DNA of 64,000 nucleotides, taken from contig NC_045141.1 of the NCBI RefSeq assembly GCF_008831285.2, forward strand, positions 23,896,742 through 23,960,741, in the 5' to 3' direction. The position numbers and the translations under genes are program-made. Within the stretch, counting starts at the first letter, position 1; every line of letters begins with the position of its first letter. The DNA is from Nymphaea colorata (Eukaryota > Streptophyta > Magnoliopsida > Nymphaeales > Nymphaeaceae). Positions 36,198-47,075 of this stretch are shown piece by piece. The notes under the pieces were generated by a model. The model was not told the DNA's origin, ran no database searches, and saw only the letters and a program-made list of their open reading frames with translations.

Positions 36198-37345
36198 ATT
36201 TCTGGCTCTCCCACTGCTTGCATGAGGCATGAATGCAGTCACCTTGAACCTATATTTAGTTTGAATATTTGAGGAAGAAAATGTGTGCATCCAAACAAGG
36301 TCCGGCTGAGGTGGATGCATGCAATTCTGCGGAATATCCAAATGCATATGAAACAAAGGACATTTGTTTGCACTTTCTCTTGCTCGATAATAGCATCGTG
36401 AAAAGGATTTTTGGGAAACGTCCATGTTTCTGGATGATGCGCGTATGACTCGTCTCCATGGTTTCTATTCTTCTTATTCCAACTCGCTGTACGTGTTTTA
36501 TAGCAGTCAACTCTTCTTGGATTATGTGTGTGAGAACATAATGTAATGTGGATAGTTGACCCCGTGCAATCCGAACAAAATCTGATTTTGTTCATCTGTC
36601 CATTGCACCATAGGACAGCCTTGGCTTAGATATTCCTTCTTTTTTTTTTAATTAAATTTGTCAACTAAATTTTTTTTCTTTCAATGAAGTATTAGTGCAT
36701 GATTTTTCGTGCGCCAATACAGTGAATGACTAGAAATAGCTTTAGTTAATACTAAAAAAGAAAACTTTTTTTAAAGATGAAATTAAAAATGAAGAAAAAT
36801 AAAAAGACTATGGAGAACATTTATTTTTAATAAATTATCAAAATGTCCTTCTCTCTTTAGTCATAGATAACTTTCTCTCATGGTTTTAGTGTGACGGAAT
36901 AACTTCTTTAAGTTTCTCTTTCTTTCATTTAACAGCATATGTTTCCTTACATAATCTAGGTGGTTAAATGAAAACACTCAAAATTTAAGCATGTTTTTGC
37001 TATTTCATCAAAACATGACAACGTTTTTTTTAAATTAATTTTCAAAAATTTCTTTCTCTACGCGTATGGTATTAAGAAGCTGAGTGTAATTATGGCTGTA
37101 ATGAGGAAAAGATAAATTAATGTGTCATCCAAGTGAAAATGTTAGTCGCGAAAAGTAAAACTTAAAGAGTAAAAAGAAACATTTTTAATGTTGATTGAAT
37201 TTTTTAAAAAAAAAATTACTTGGGAAAATCACTGAGTGCTAAGAAACGTAGTATCTCGCCTGGTGTAAAACCCCTGAACATATTCCTTTGCCCCTAATGT
37301 CATAATATACGTCGGCGAAGGCAAGAGACTAGCGTTTATGAATGT
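36198..37345. repeat. Left copy of a 1.2-kb direct duplication
   Basis: Two blocks, 36198-36695 and 36897-37345, match 37658-38185 and 38438-38945 in the same order and orientation, with many substitutions and indels. Shared words include AAATGTGTGCATCCAAACAA, CAACTTCTTTAAGTTTCTCT and GCCCCTAATGTCA. The middle parts differ. No coding potential is evident. Confidence 0.85.
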
Positions 37346-37657
37346 CAAATCAGCGTTAGACCGTTTATTGGCTCACTTATTAATAACGATTTATGGTGAT
37401 TTTAGTAATAATTTTTAATTTTTAACCATTCATCAACATCTAACATATATGGTATATTAAAATTCTTCGTACATGAAAAAAGATATCAATATGAAGCAAG
37501 TGTCTCTAATTACTGTTTAATTTACAAGCTAAATTCAAGTCCTAAATTTTTCTTCAAGGCAAATTATAACAGTTTTTATTTTCATTTGGTTCATCAGTTA
37601 AACTAGGTTAAGGCCAAAATGCAAGGGCCCTCTCTCTCTATTGGGGACTCAAATTTT

Positions 37658-38945
37658 GACTTCTAGCTCTGCCGCTCGCATCAGGCGTCATGTGTCATGC
37701 ATGCAGTCACCTCAAAGCTCTTGTATTTAATCGAATATTTGAAGACGAAAGAACAAGAAAATGTGTGCATCCAAACAAGGTCCGAGCTGTGCTGGATGGC
37801 TAAAATTTTGCTAAATATCCAAATGCATACGAAACAAAGAACATTGTTCGTGCTTCTCTTGCTCAATAATAGCATTGCATTGTGAAAAGTTTATGGGAAA
37901 CGACCATATTTCTGGATGACAAGCGCCTGTGACTTGTCTCGATCATTTCTATTGTTCTTATTCCAATCTGCAGTGCATGTATGTGGTGGGATATAGCAGT
38001 CAACTCTTCTTGGATTATATAACGTATAAGAACATAATGCAGTGTGGATGGTTGACCCCAAGCAAGCAATCCGAAGTGCTCGTCGACAAATTCTGATTTT
38101 GCTCATCTGTCCCTTATACCATTAGACAGCCTTTACTTAAATATTTCGATTCTTTTTTATTAAATTTATTTTCTTTCAATGAAGTACGTAAACAGTTCAC
38201 TTGTGGAGACAGTTATATAATTACCATGCTAAGCCCTACGGATTTGTGTTGGTGAAAGGGGCAATCACCTGATGCCATGTATTCCAATGTGTTGTGCAGC
38301 ATCAGGTGGTTGTGTCTCCATACCATCGCAGCTGAAAGGACGTAAAACTCAAGCTTCCTTCTTTGCCATGGAGGAGGTATCCTTTATAAAAGTTTAAGAT
38401 TTTCTGTCAACAACATAAGCTCTGGTTTAAATGCAACAAAACAACTTCTTTAAGTTTCTCTTTCTTCCATTTAGCAGTGCATCTTTCCTTGCATCATTCA
38501 GGCGGTGGTTAAATGAAACACTCAAAATTTAAGCTTGTTTTTTATGTTTCATCAAAACTTGAGCTTGCTTTTGTAAGATTAATTTTCAAAATTTTATTTC
38601 CCAATCCATGTGACTTCAAGAAGCTGCGAAGTAAGTATGGTTGTAATGAGAAAAAGAAAACTGAATTTGTCATCCAAGTGAAACCGTTAGTCGTCTTAAT
38701 TGGGCAGGTCTAAAAATGCCAATTGAGTTGGAAAAGTAAAAACATAAAAGAGAGAAACAGGAAACATTTTTAACGTCCATTGAATTTTTTTTAAAAAAAA
38801 AACTACTTAAGGAAATCACCCAGTGCTAAGAAAAACAGTAGTTCAACTGGTGGAGGAGAAACCCTAAACCTATTTCTCTGCCCCTAATGTCAAAACAGAT
38901 GTCGGCAAGAGCAAGAGAGCAGGGTCTATACAAGTTAAACTAGCG
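37658..38945. repeat. Right copy of a 1.2-kb direct duplication
   Basis: It is homologous to 36198-37345. About 240 bp in its middle (38190-38435) have no counterpart in the left copy. Its right edge carries a further short tandem duplication: ATGTCGGCAAGAGCAAGAGAG at about 38900 is repeated in variant form at about 38957, each followed by GTCTATA(C/G)AAGTTAAAC. Confidence 0.85.
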
Positions 38946-40132
38946 ACCAGCCATATGTCGGCAAATGAAAGAGAGTAGAGTCTATAGAAGTTAAACCAGT
39001 GGCGGGCCACCAAGTGTTTGATTTGGTTGACTAATATGTGTACGTCATTTTGTTTGTACTTCTCTTCAGACTTTTAGTGCTAACCCTAACTTGGCTGCTT
39101 AGCTCCACCATAGTGTTCACGGAGCGCGTGGGCTGTGGATTTTAGCTGTGGAAAATTATGTCTGGATCTTTGTTTGGAACGACGTGAATGTAGAGGAACA
39201 TGCAATCTAGACCGAAACTGTCAATATTGATGGTCGTTATATTTACAGTTTGTTCATGAAATGTGAAAAGGAAAAAATGAAAAAGCTTTGTCAAGATATT
39301 CGTCTTAGAGTTGGCCATTGCTCATCCTAGAGCGCATTTGGCTCCAGACACAACTGGCTGACTCCATCAAGGCCTTGGCCCACCATACAGTCGGCTCCAA
39401 ACACATCTGTTCGTTGACTCCATCAATGGGCAATGGCCTTGGCCCAGAGTGAAAAGTTGCAGTGTCCATCAGCATCATCAGCAGTAGCTTTTCTTCGTTT
39501 CTCCAATATAGCAGCCAGCATGTTCAAAGGAAAAGCTGACTGGAATATTCCCCCTTTTCTTTCTTTCTTTTCAAAGGAACAGGGATTGAAGTGAACACAT
39601 CATTCATTGTCCAAATTGACGTTTTCTGCAACTGGGCACTCTTTGGTCCTGCTCCTCTTGGCCCCTTCTTTCTAAGTTCTGCAAGAATGAATCAACTGTT
39701 GTTTGTTCTTCTCCATCTTTTCCACCTCTGCCTTTTTGCTCTGGTTTATGTTTTTGTGTGGTTGGCCAAATGAAAGGAGGTCGGAAACTGGGTGATTTAA
39801 TGAGGTCAAAAGTTTGTAAGTAAGTCGGACCCGAGACAGCTAAATACATTAGTTTTTTGCATCAAATTTATTATAATAAAAGATGGCAAAATCTTCAAAT
39901 CAAATCCGACCCACTAATTTGCAATCCCAGTGGGATTTGTTATCAGTGCAATTTCCTCAATTTGGTCTATAGTACTTGAGGCAAGCTAAAGTGGACTTCC
40001 ATTAACAAGTTTAGTTTAAGTGGGTCCCATCAGCTGCTAGATCAGGGCTCCGGCCGCTCGAGCCCGAGGGGCAGAGCATAATTAGTCGAGCTGGTGCCAG
40101 TGAAAACATATGTTGGGAGGTTGGGTTCTCGT

Positions 40133-40287
40133 CAGTGACGGAGCTAGAAAAATTTTCTAGAGGGGCACTGATTCGCAGTCGTCATGCATAAAGGGGCACT
40201 TACATATATATCAAAGTAAATATTTGAAAATGTTGATGTAAAATAAACATTAATGCTCACACGTGCCTGTATGTGGTTTCGCTACTG
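40133..40287. mobile_element. hAT-like MITE, 155 bp
   Basis: Left end CAGTGACGGAGC and, on the minus strand, right end CAGTAGCGAAAC match at 8 of 12 positions. The flanks GTTCTCGT (40125-40132) and GTTCCTGT (40288-40295) form a decayed 8-bp direct repeat (6 of 8). The internal words GGGGCACT are shared with the element at 18289-18461, so both belong to one family, this copy being older. Confidence 0.65.
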
Positions 40288-40425
40288 GTTCCTGTGAATA
40301 CCATGCTTCTGTTTCAATAAGGAGAAAGTGTGGTACTAGTTGACATACATTGGACTTGATGCAGCCTCAAACCTGGGGTAAGGAGAAGGAGAGCTTCAGC
40401 TTTCATCTAAAAGTATTCTTCTGAC

Positions 40426-40605
40426 TAGCGGCAGAGACACTTATACGCTGGTGTGGGCAGTTGCCCACACCAACCTCTCAATTTTCCTTTATTTACACAT
40501 TAAGGTCTTCAAATATTTATTCTGTTACATATGTGAGTGTCCCTTCAAATATGAAAAGTTGTGAATCAATGCTCCTCAAAAAAAAAAATTCTGGCTCCGG
40601 CACTA
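40426..40605. mobile_element. Decayed MITE-like repeat with internal palindrome
   Basis: The left end reads TAGCGGCAGAGAC and the right end, on the minus strand, TAGTGCCGGAGCC. Just inside the left end is GTGTGGGCAGTTGCCCACAC (40451-40470), a palindrome with one central mismatch, also found in the repeat at 22910. No target duplication is recognisable. Confidence 0.5.
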
Positions 40606-40787
40606 CCTCCAACCCCAGTGACAAGAGCTACTGATTGTGCAATGCTTTTGTAAAGGAGGAAGAGGAAAAGATGAGAAAACTATTTGATATTTGATTTTCA
40701 TAATAATTTCTCTCTTATATTTATATAGTGTTATGAAACATACATAAAATTTTAATTTGTCTTGAAATTGTGCCTAACCTGCTGCAA

Positions 40788-40883
40788 TTGGCTGTCACGG
40801 ATCTGAAGGAAGTTTCAGGCCAAAGGAAGCGGTTGTTGGCTGTCACGGATCTGAAGGAAGTTTCAGGCCAAAGGAAGCGGTTG
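40788..40883. repeat. Perfect 48-bp tandem duplication
   Basis: Positions 40788-40835 and 40836-40883 are identical over all 48 bases and directly abut. The unit begins TTGGCTGTCACGGATC and ends GGAAGCGGTTG. The absence of any difference indicates a very recent event. Confidence 0.97.
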
Positions 40884-42819
40884 TGATATTTTAGGATTTG
40901 TGATCTTCCAGAGCATGTCACTGAAGGAATTTACCTTTTAAAGATAGACACCCTGTGACGGTGATATTTAGGTTCCACTGCTGCTCTCATGAGCATTTTT
41001 TCTTTCTGATTCTTTCAAAAAAATAGAGGGCCTTTTATCAAATAGTATGTCTAAGGAAGAACATTATCAGAATGTTGACATATTGGTGGTGTGTGTCTCT
41101 CAGCAAAAACTATCATAATTAATGGCAGCTGCTGAACATATTACCTTGGAGAAGTACTCGATATCAAACGAATGCAAAAAAGAAAAGTTCAATTTTTTGA
41201 TACACTTAAAGAAGATTGTATGTGGGCATGTGTGTGTGGGCAGAAAAATCGTTTTTGTCAATACTAAAGTAAAATCTTGAAAGATGGCAGTCATCTCTAA
41301 TTGAGTTCCGAACTTTGCTTTTAATTTAATGCACACCTTTTGTTCGTAATATCAGAAAAGCTTTCCCTGTCCGAATCTTTGCTAACTGGTAGAAGTGAGC
41401 TTTTATCATTGACCTGCTTAAGTTTAGAACTATTTTTACTAAAGCCGCCGAATGGAAAGAGATGAACAACCACAGAATTTCATATTTTCCGAAGTAACAA
41501 AGTTCAACTGCGAGCGAGAGAGGGATGGAATGTCTCAAATGTTCTCGTTTTTACGTGGTGTGTGTGTGTGTGTAGGGATATGAACAAGTCGGAGTTAGTT
41601 GATTACTGACACGAATCTAAATCTATTAAAGAAAACGAAATCTGATCAGTATGAGATTCAGCTGAAGTTTGACTGAATCTGAACTCAAAACTCCGAGTCA
41701 ATCAAATTTCAGGCGAATCTCGGATTGGTTAAGTAGTACCTCTGCATCAAGTCTGACTTACTCAGACCGATATTGTATGTATGTATATGTGTTTTCACGT
41801 AAAAACTATAATATGTTTTTTGGAATACATATTTGTATAATATATGTTCAATAAAATATAAATACTGATTCTTGTTTTAAAATCTAACTGTCGAACGTTG
41901 GATCCTTCTGATAAGAGTAAGGGTTGTAAAACGTAATATTCTTCTTATCAAACGCTCTCTAACTAAAATATATAGCGTTAAAGTTGAAAAACAAAGTAAC
42001 CCTTTCAGCTACCAAGTTTGGTCCATATTTGACAGCATTGCTTGGTTGGTTCACGTTAATATTTAGTTGGTTCCATATTATGACCCACCTGCCTTCCATT
42101 AGGCGACTGAATGAGTTCCACCTTAGTAAACCAAAGTTCAAATCACAATTTGGTCAAGTAGATTTAGGTCCAGACTTGAACTTCAATCAACTAGAAAAAA
42201 TGGTGGTCAATCCAGATCCAGATCCAAATATGAAAACATCAACCTGAGAGTGAGTGCATTTGAACTGCCTCATTTTGTTGTTAAATCCTCCTCCAGGACC
42301 AAGAAAACTTCATTTCTACTTGTTTACGTTTTAAGCATCTATTCTCCGATCTGGTCCACGACCCTGAGGGTTGTTGCCAAATCCCTCCTTGAGCCAGAAT
42401 GATCCAACAACATTTTTTGGCGATCCAAAACATAAGTTCTTCACAATTTACAAAGAACAATTCAAATTACAAGTTCTCTTGTCATGTTCGGACCGGAACT
42501 CCTAATCCAATCAAACGATTCGCTATCTTTTGCCCATAAAGTATTTTTATTCATTAGTAAGTTGAACCAATTGTAGATCAAGTCTCTAGGTCCAACCTCA
42601 GATCCAATTGGCCAAGTCCATCCACATATCAATCAAGAAGACCCGTATTCAGCCCCTGCTTTTGGTTTTGGATCCAAAACCCAAACTCCCTCGAACGTTC
42701 ACAATCACATCCAGGATAAGTCGGGATATTTCGTTTTTTGTTTGGGATAATCCTGGTTTTCCCGAGCAAGTGGGACATCCTCTTTTGAAAATTTAACACG
42801 TACCGCTTAAATCAGACGC

Positions 42820-42827
42820 GCGGGAAA
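42820..42827 (-). promoter_or_regulatory. E2F-type site upstream of SPC25
   Basis: On the minus strand the sequence reads TTTCCCGC, a canonical E2F/DP binding site, within GTTTCCCGCGCG. It lies 73 bp before the SPC25 start codon. Genes expressed for division in plants often carry such sites, so S-phase-linked expression is inferred. Confidence 0.6.
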
Positions 42828-42900
42828 CTCGAAGCCTCTCTCTTTCTCTCTCCTCCGAGAATTCGCCCAAACCCCTCGTCCTCCAGAAAGACTGAGGAAA

Positions 42901-45900
42901 ATGCAGAGGAAAATGAGAGAGATGCGCTTGAATGTCCTGAGGCAGATCCGCAGCCAAGAGCAGAAGATCGCCGCTGCAAACGATCTCGTCTCCCGATCAT
43001 TGGATCCGAACAAGCGAACGGTCGAGATCACCGTTCAACGACATGGCAAGCCCCGTTACCCTCCATCGCTCAATCCTAGGGTTTTTTCTTCTCCTTTTGA
43101 TTTTTGGCTAGTTTTGTTTCTTTGCGTTTACCGTTCAGTCTTTTTGCTTTGCTTCCTTTGGTCCGGTTCTCGGTTGTGAAGGCGCGGTTTTGCAGTTGAA
43201 TTAGGCAAACTCAGGGAACAGTTGAGAGAATTGGAGGATGAGCTGGCCACATGCACAGCAGGTACCTGATTACCCTGATGTGCCTTTTGGATCTTTACTC
43301 GATATAGGGAAGGTGATTCTATTTGATTCTGACGTTTCTTTTGGAGTATTTCTTTTTTTTTTCATATTCTAATTCAAATATTGCTAATTAGTCTGGGATT
43401 TCGGATACTTTTAGTTTGGAAAACCACACCACTACGTGTGTTCCTTCTGCTGTTTATTTCAGCCGATAGTGTTCATTTGTAAGTTTGTGTTTGGATTCCC
43501 TCTTTGTACAATTCGTTTCTTAGGTTGTTCTTTTAGGGATCTATTCGTTGAGTCATATTGCAGAAAAGGAAGATTCCCCAAGCAGTTCCAACTAGGTGCT
43601 TGGATGTCACAATTTCCTAGAGAAGTTGTTGAGTTCTGAAAGCCCTTTGGTTATTGTAATTATAGTTCATCTTCAACAAAATTTGTGTTATTTCATGGGC
43701 TAGATCCTAACCCAGGGCAGTGTAATCTCCGAATTTTTGTTGCTAGCCAACAATGCCAACATTGAGAAGCAGAGGCGTACTACAAAATCTATTTCTACTA
43801 CAAGGGCTCGGTACGAGGAGCTGAAAAATGTTGTGGAGGAGCAGAAGAGCAAGAACGAAGAATATGAGGCTATATTATCCAAAGAACTGGAAGGTACTGC
43901 TTAAAGAAAGTCTTTTTTTTTTTTAGCATCATCGTCCTACTTGAGTTTGTTAAAAACTTAAAACATCTTGTCCCTGAACCACTTCTTCACGTCGCCACTT
44001 CTTATTTGAAATGGTATGAAAATTTACTCTTTCCTGGGAAAATTAACGGAAGTCCAATGCTTAGTATGGAAGAATTTATATTTGCTTATGGCAGCATTCT
44101 GATGTTATCAATTATCATGAAGTGCATTTCATTAGTGTAGGCATTCATTCTGATCCCTGTGCTACTGTCAAGCTCAACATCACTTAGTTCATGAATGCGT
44201 GAATTGGGAGTACTTGCAAACTTGCAGTGCATAACTTATAAAACAGAGGGAGACTTTCCATGCAACTGTAGTGCCTGGGTTGTACTCGTGCACTTTCCTT
44301 GTTTTTGTATGTCTGGGTTAAATATCCATCTTAACATGCGACTGGACATTTAGCACCTTGACTGCCTAGTTAATTGGATTTTGCCATAATTAACAACTTT
44401 TTGTGATTCTCCCAAAGCCTTGAAAGCATTGGAGGAAAAGAATAATGAAATCCAGACGTACAGGAAAGGACAAGAAGAGGTCATTACATGGTACAAAACA
44501 GTTCTTGGCATTAGAATCGTGACTTGCAATGGTAATCGAGAAGCTAATTGTGTAATGCTTCTGTATTGTGTGGTTCATACTCCATGGTTTTAAAGGACTT
44601 ATTTGCATGTCTTTCTCAAGGTATCAAATTCATATTCACCAACATTGATGCAGAGGCTCCAGATAAGGAGTTCTCTTTTACTATCAAATACTCTCAGGGT
44701 GCCTACACATGTAAGTGGTAACTCGTACAACTGATGCCATCAGAAGAGTAGTCTCCTTTATTTTGATAGTTTTTTCATCTTCATTTTTCTTTGTGTGTTC
44801 CCTTTTTTTGTTTAATTATTATAAGCAGTAATGGATTCCAATCCATATGTGGAGGACACTGAAAATTTGATTCATGAGCTGAACCAGACAAATGGCCTAT
44901 TCAAATTTGTGAGATTAATGAGAGAGAAGTTCCAGGCAGCTGCATTATCAGGTACAGTTTAAATAATGTATCCCTTCCTTATGTTATTTCCTGGGGGTCT
45001 TAAAATCAACTTATGGATGCTTTTTCTTTTTAGGTGTAATATAATTTGATTATGGTGTAAGTAAATATCAAAGCTTTGTGCAGTTCAAAGTGAAATTGGT
45101 GTTTCTTTGTTCTGCTGTATGTTCTGCATGGAGTTTTAATCTTGAGAAACCATGATATTCATGATCTTTTTGAAGAAAATAAGGCTTTGATTGGCCCAAA
45201 GTCTTTGTATATGGATGGCGGTCACACAAATAGGTCTTGGAATCTAGCTTGATGAGCAGGCATATCAGAATGTACTTGCACCTTTCATAAATAACGTGTA
45301 TTAGTTGGATATGTTGCTTCTTGCTATAACTCTTTATAAAAGGACTGTAACTCTTTTCTCATCAAAGGATCTTCTTCCTTGCTGGTAACATTTTGCCACA
45401 CACTTGTCAAGTTGGTGGGAAAAGTTAAATGATTTGGTTGGATTTGCAGAGTCTTGGTCTCTTTAGTGCTCATTGCCTCAAAAACATGTTGGAGTTATCA
45501 CACTTCACTTTGCAAGTGCTTTCATGGCTCCAATGCATTATCAGCAGAAAAATAAGTTCTTTTCGATTTGATTCATTAAATATATTTAATATTTTCAGCA
45601 ATTGATCTTATAACAATATGTTATTGCATTAAAAATCTCTCTTTCTCTCTCTCTCTCTCTCATTTTATCTTCTATTGCTTATTTCCCAGGAAATGTATGT
45701 GAACCTGCTTCTGTTCCCCAAGAATCTGTTTCAGTTACTAGCTTGGCTCCTGCATCCTCCTTTTCCTTTTCAATGGAGGATAACAGTGGCCCTCTCCTGC
45801 AGCAATCAGAGCATACCTCATCCTTCTTCCGATTAAATGATGAAGTAGAGAAGAAAAATCTCCTAGTAGTTTCAAAGTTAGCTACTCCATTATCCAATTC

Positions 45901-45991
45901 AAAATCACCTTCCACTGCTCGTAGGTCTTCCCGTCTTCAGGTATTCAGTTTACCTTTCTGCCTACTTAGAAAAGAAAAAACATCCATTTGA
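42901..45991 (+). CDS. SPC25: Kinetochore protein SPC25
   Basis: Seven exons were read: 42901-43045, 43196-43261, 43747-43893, 44418-44531, 44621-44710, 44829-44951, 45690 onward. The product is a subunit of the NDC80 outer kinetochore complex, which binds microtubules to centromeres. The first 150 or so residues are charged and coiled-coil-like (LREQLRELEDEL, EELKNVVEEQKSKNEEYEA). Next comes the globular domain: WYKTVLGIRI, KFIFTNID, EFSFTIKY and the plant-conserved HELNQTNGLFKFVRLMREKF. A Ser-rich tail with RRSSRLQ follows. Intron 1 appears to use a GC donor (CATG|GCAAGC). If the last exon reads through, translation stops at 45991 (about 328 aa); a donor CAG|GTATTC at 45940 could instead splice to a further short exon, so the C-terminus is uncertain. 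I identify it by similarity of the globular domain to plant SPC25. Confidence 0.85.
43046..43195 (+). other. Probable GC-AG intron 1 of SPC25
   Basis: The downstream exon begins TT|GAA in phase 1, which fits a donor at CATG|GCAAGC (GCAAG is the strong GC-donor consensus). A GT alternative, CCCC|GTTACC, is also in phase but matches the donor consensus poorly. The protein would differ by only three residues. Confidence 0.6.
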
Positions 45992-46139
45992 AAGTTTGCT
46001 TGTTAATAGCTTCTACATACTCCGGTGACATGCTTGAATAAGGTGAATGGCTTGTTAAGTTCATAGTTGTGTTATTGCATCTTCCTGGCCATCTTCCACT
46101 GTTTCATTTGTTTTTCAAGAGAAAGGCTGTGTTGCCTCA

Positions 46140-46370
46140 AGGGGCGTAGTGCTACCAGGTAGTAGGGGCGACTCACACTTAAGGGGTCCGAGGTTCAAAT
46201 CCTGTGGTTGCTTTTATGCTCCGGTGTGTTCATTCTCTGGGCTGCAAATGGTAGCAAGCCTGACACGATGTACCATAGCCCCTAGGTCCACCCAGGCCTA
46301 TAGCCTTGAGGCTGAGGGTTTCATGCCAAAGGCAGTTTTCTCTAAGTAGACATTTGGGGGAAAAGAAAAA
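46140..46370 (+). mobile_element. Candidate tRNA-derived SINE
   Basis: TAGTGCTACCAGGTAGTAGG near 46148 resembles a polymerase III A box. GAGGTTCAAATCCTG near 46190 is close to the B-box consensus, at tRNA-like spacing. About 170 bp of unique-looking body follows, ending in a purine-rich tract (GGGGGAAAAGAAAAA). It sits just beyond SPC25, in its 3' UTR or a last intron. The boundaries are estimates. Confidence 0.5.
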
Positions 46371-46810
46371 CGAAGGATTGATGACTGTGTTTAACTTTTT
46401 TATCAACCAAGTGATTCAACATTTTGATCAGTCCAGTTGGTCATGCAGGAAAGGGTTCATTACAGGTGAGCTTCAGTTTGCAACCAGATCACTTAAATGC
46501 CCAATTGCAGGTATACTGTTGCCTGAATTTTTTTTCTTGCATCTTATATTTAAGCACATCAACAAACCTAAACATTTTTGCAAAATGGAACAATTTTACT
46601 TACATTGCTATATCTACAAGTGGGTAATTGTTAAGTAGAAACACCGCAATGTTCACAGGTCTTGGATTCTACAAGTATCCATAAAATGGTTATATTGCCT
46701 ACAACTAAGCCAGTGGTAGCCATTACTCATTACAATCGCAAATAGGTTCTTGGGAATTCTCAAGTCTAATTGAGATCATGCAGATCTGTCGATTTAGAAC
46801 ATGACTACTA

Positions 46811-47075
46811 ATATGATAACAAGAAGCTAGTTACTTGGTTTAATCCTTCTGTGAGGTGCAACCAGAAAATTCTCTGCCCGTTTTCTCATATATTAATCAA
46901 AGCTAGTTACTTGGTAACATATCACCATTTTGTACATCGTTTTCTCATATCACCATTTTCTGCCCAGAAAATTCTCTGCCCGTTTTCTCATATACTGATA
47001 TGATAACAAGAAGCTAGTTACTTGGTTTATCTTGGAACAGGAATTCTCTGCCCGTTTTCTCATATATTAATCAAA
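46811..47075. repeat. Interleaved local direct repeats
   Basis: A 32-bp word starting ATATGATAACAAGAAGC occurs at 46811-46842 and 46998-47029. A second word, AATTCTCTGCCCGTTTTCTC, occurs near 46868, 46970 and 47042. Copies are almost identical, so the block arose by recent local rearrangement, downstream of SPC25. Confidence 0.9.

Larger units (their letters stand above)
38950..42800. other. Intergenic upstream of SPC25, no gene recognised
   Basis: The stretch contains two MITE-like elements and a 48-bp tandem duplication (listed), and a short GT microsatellite near 41558-41574. TAGGGATATGAACA at 41573 looks like the end of another small DNA element, but no partner end was found. No frame shows a recognisable domain. 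Confidence 0.5.
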
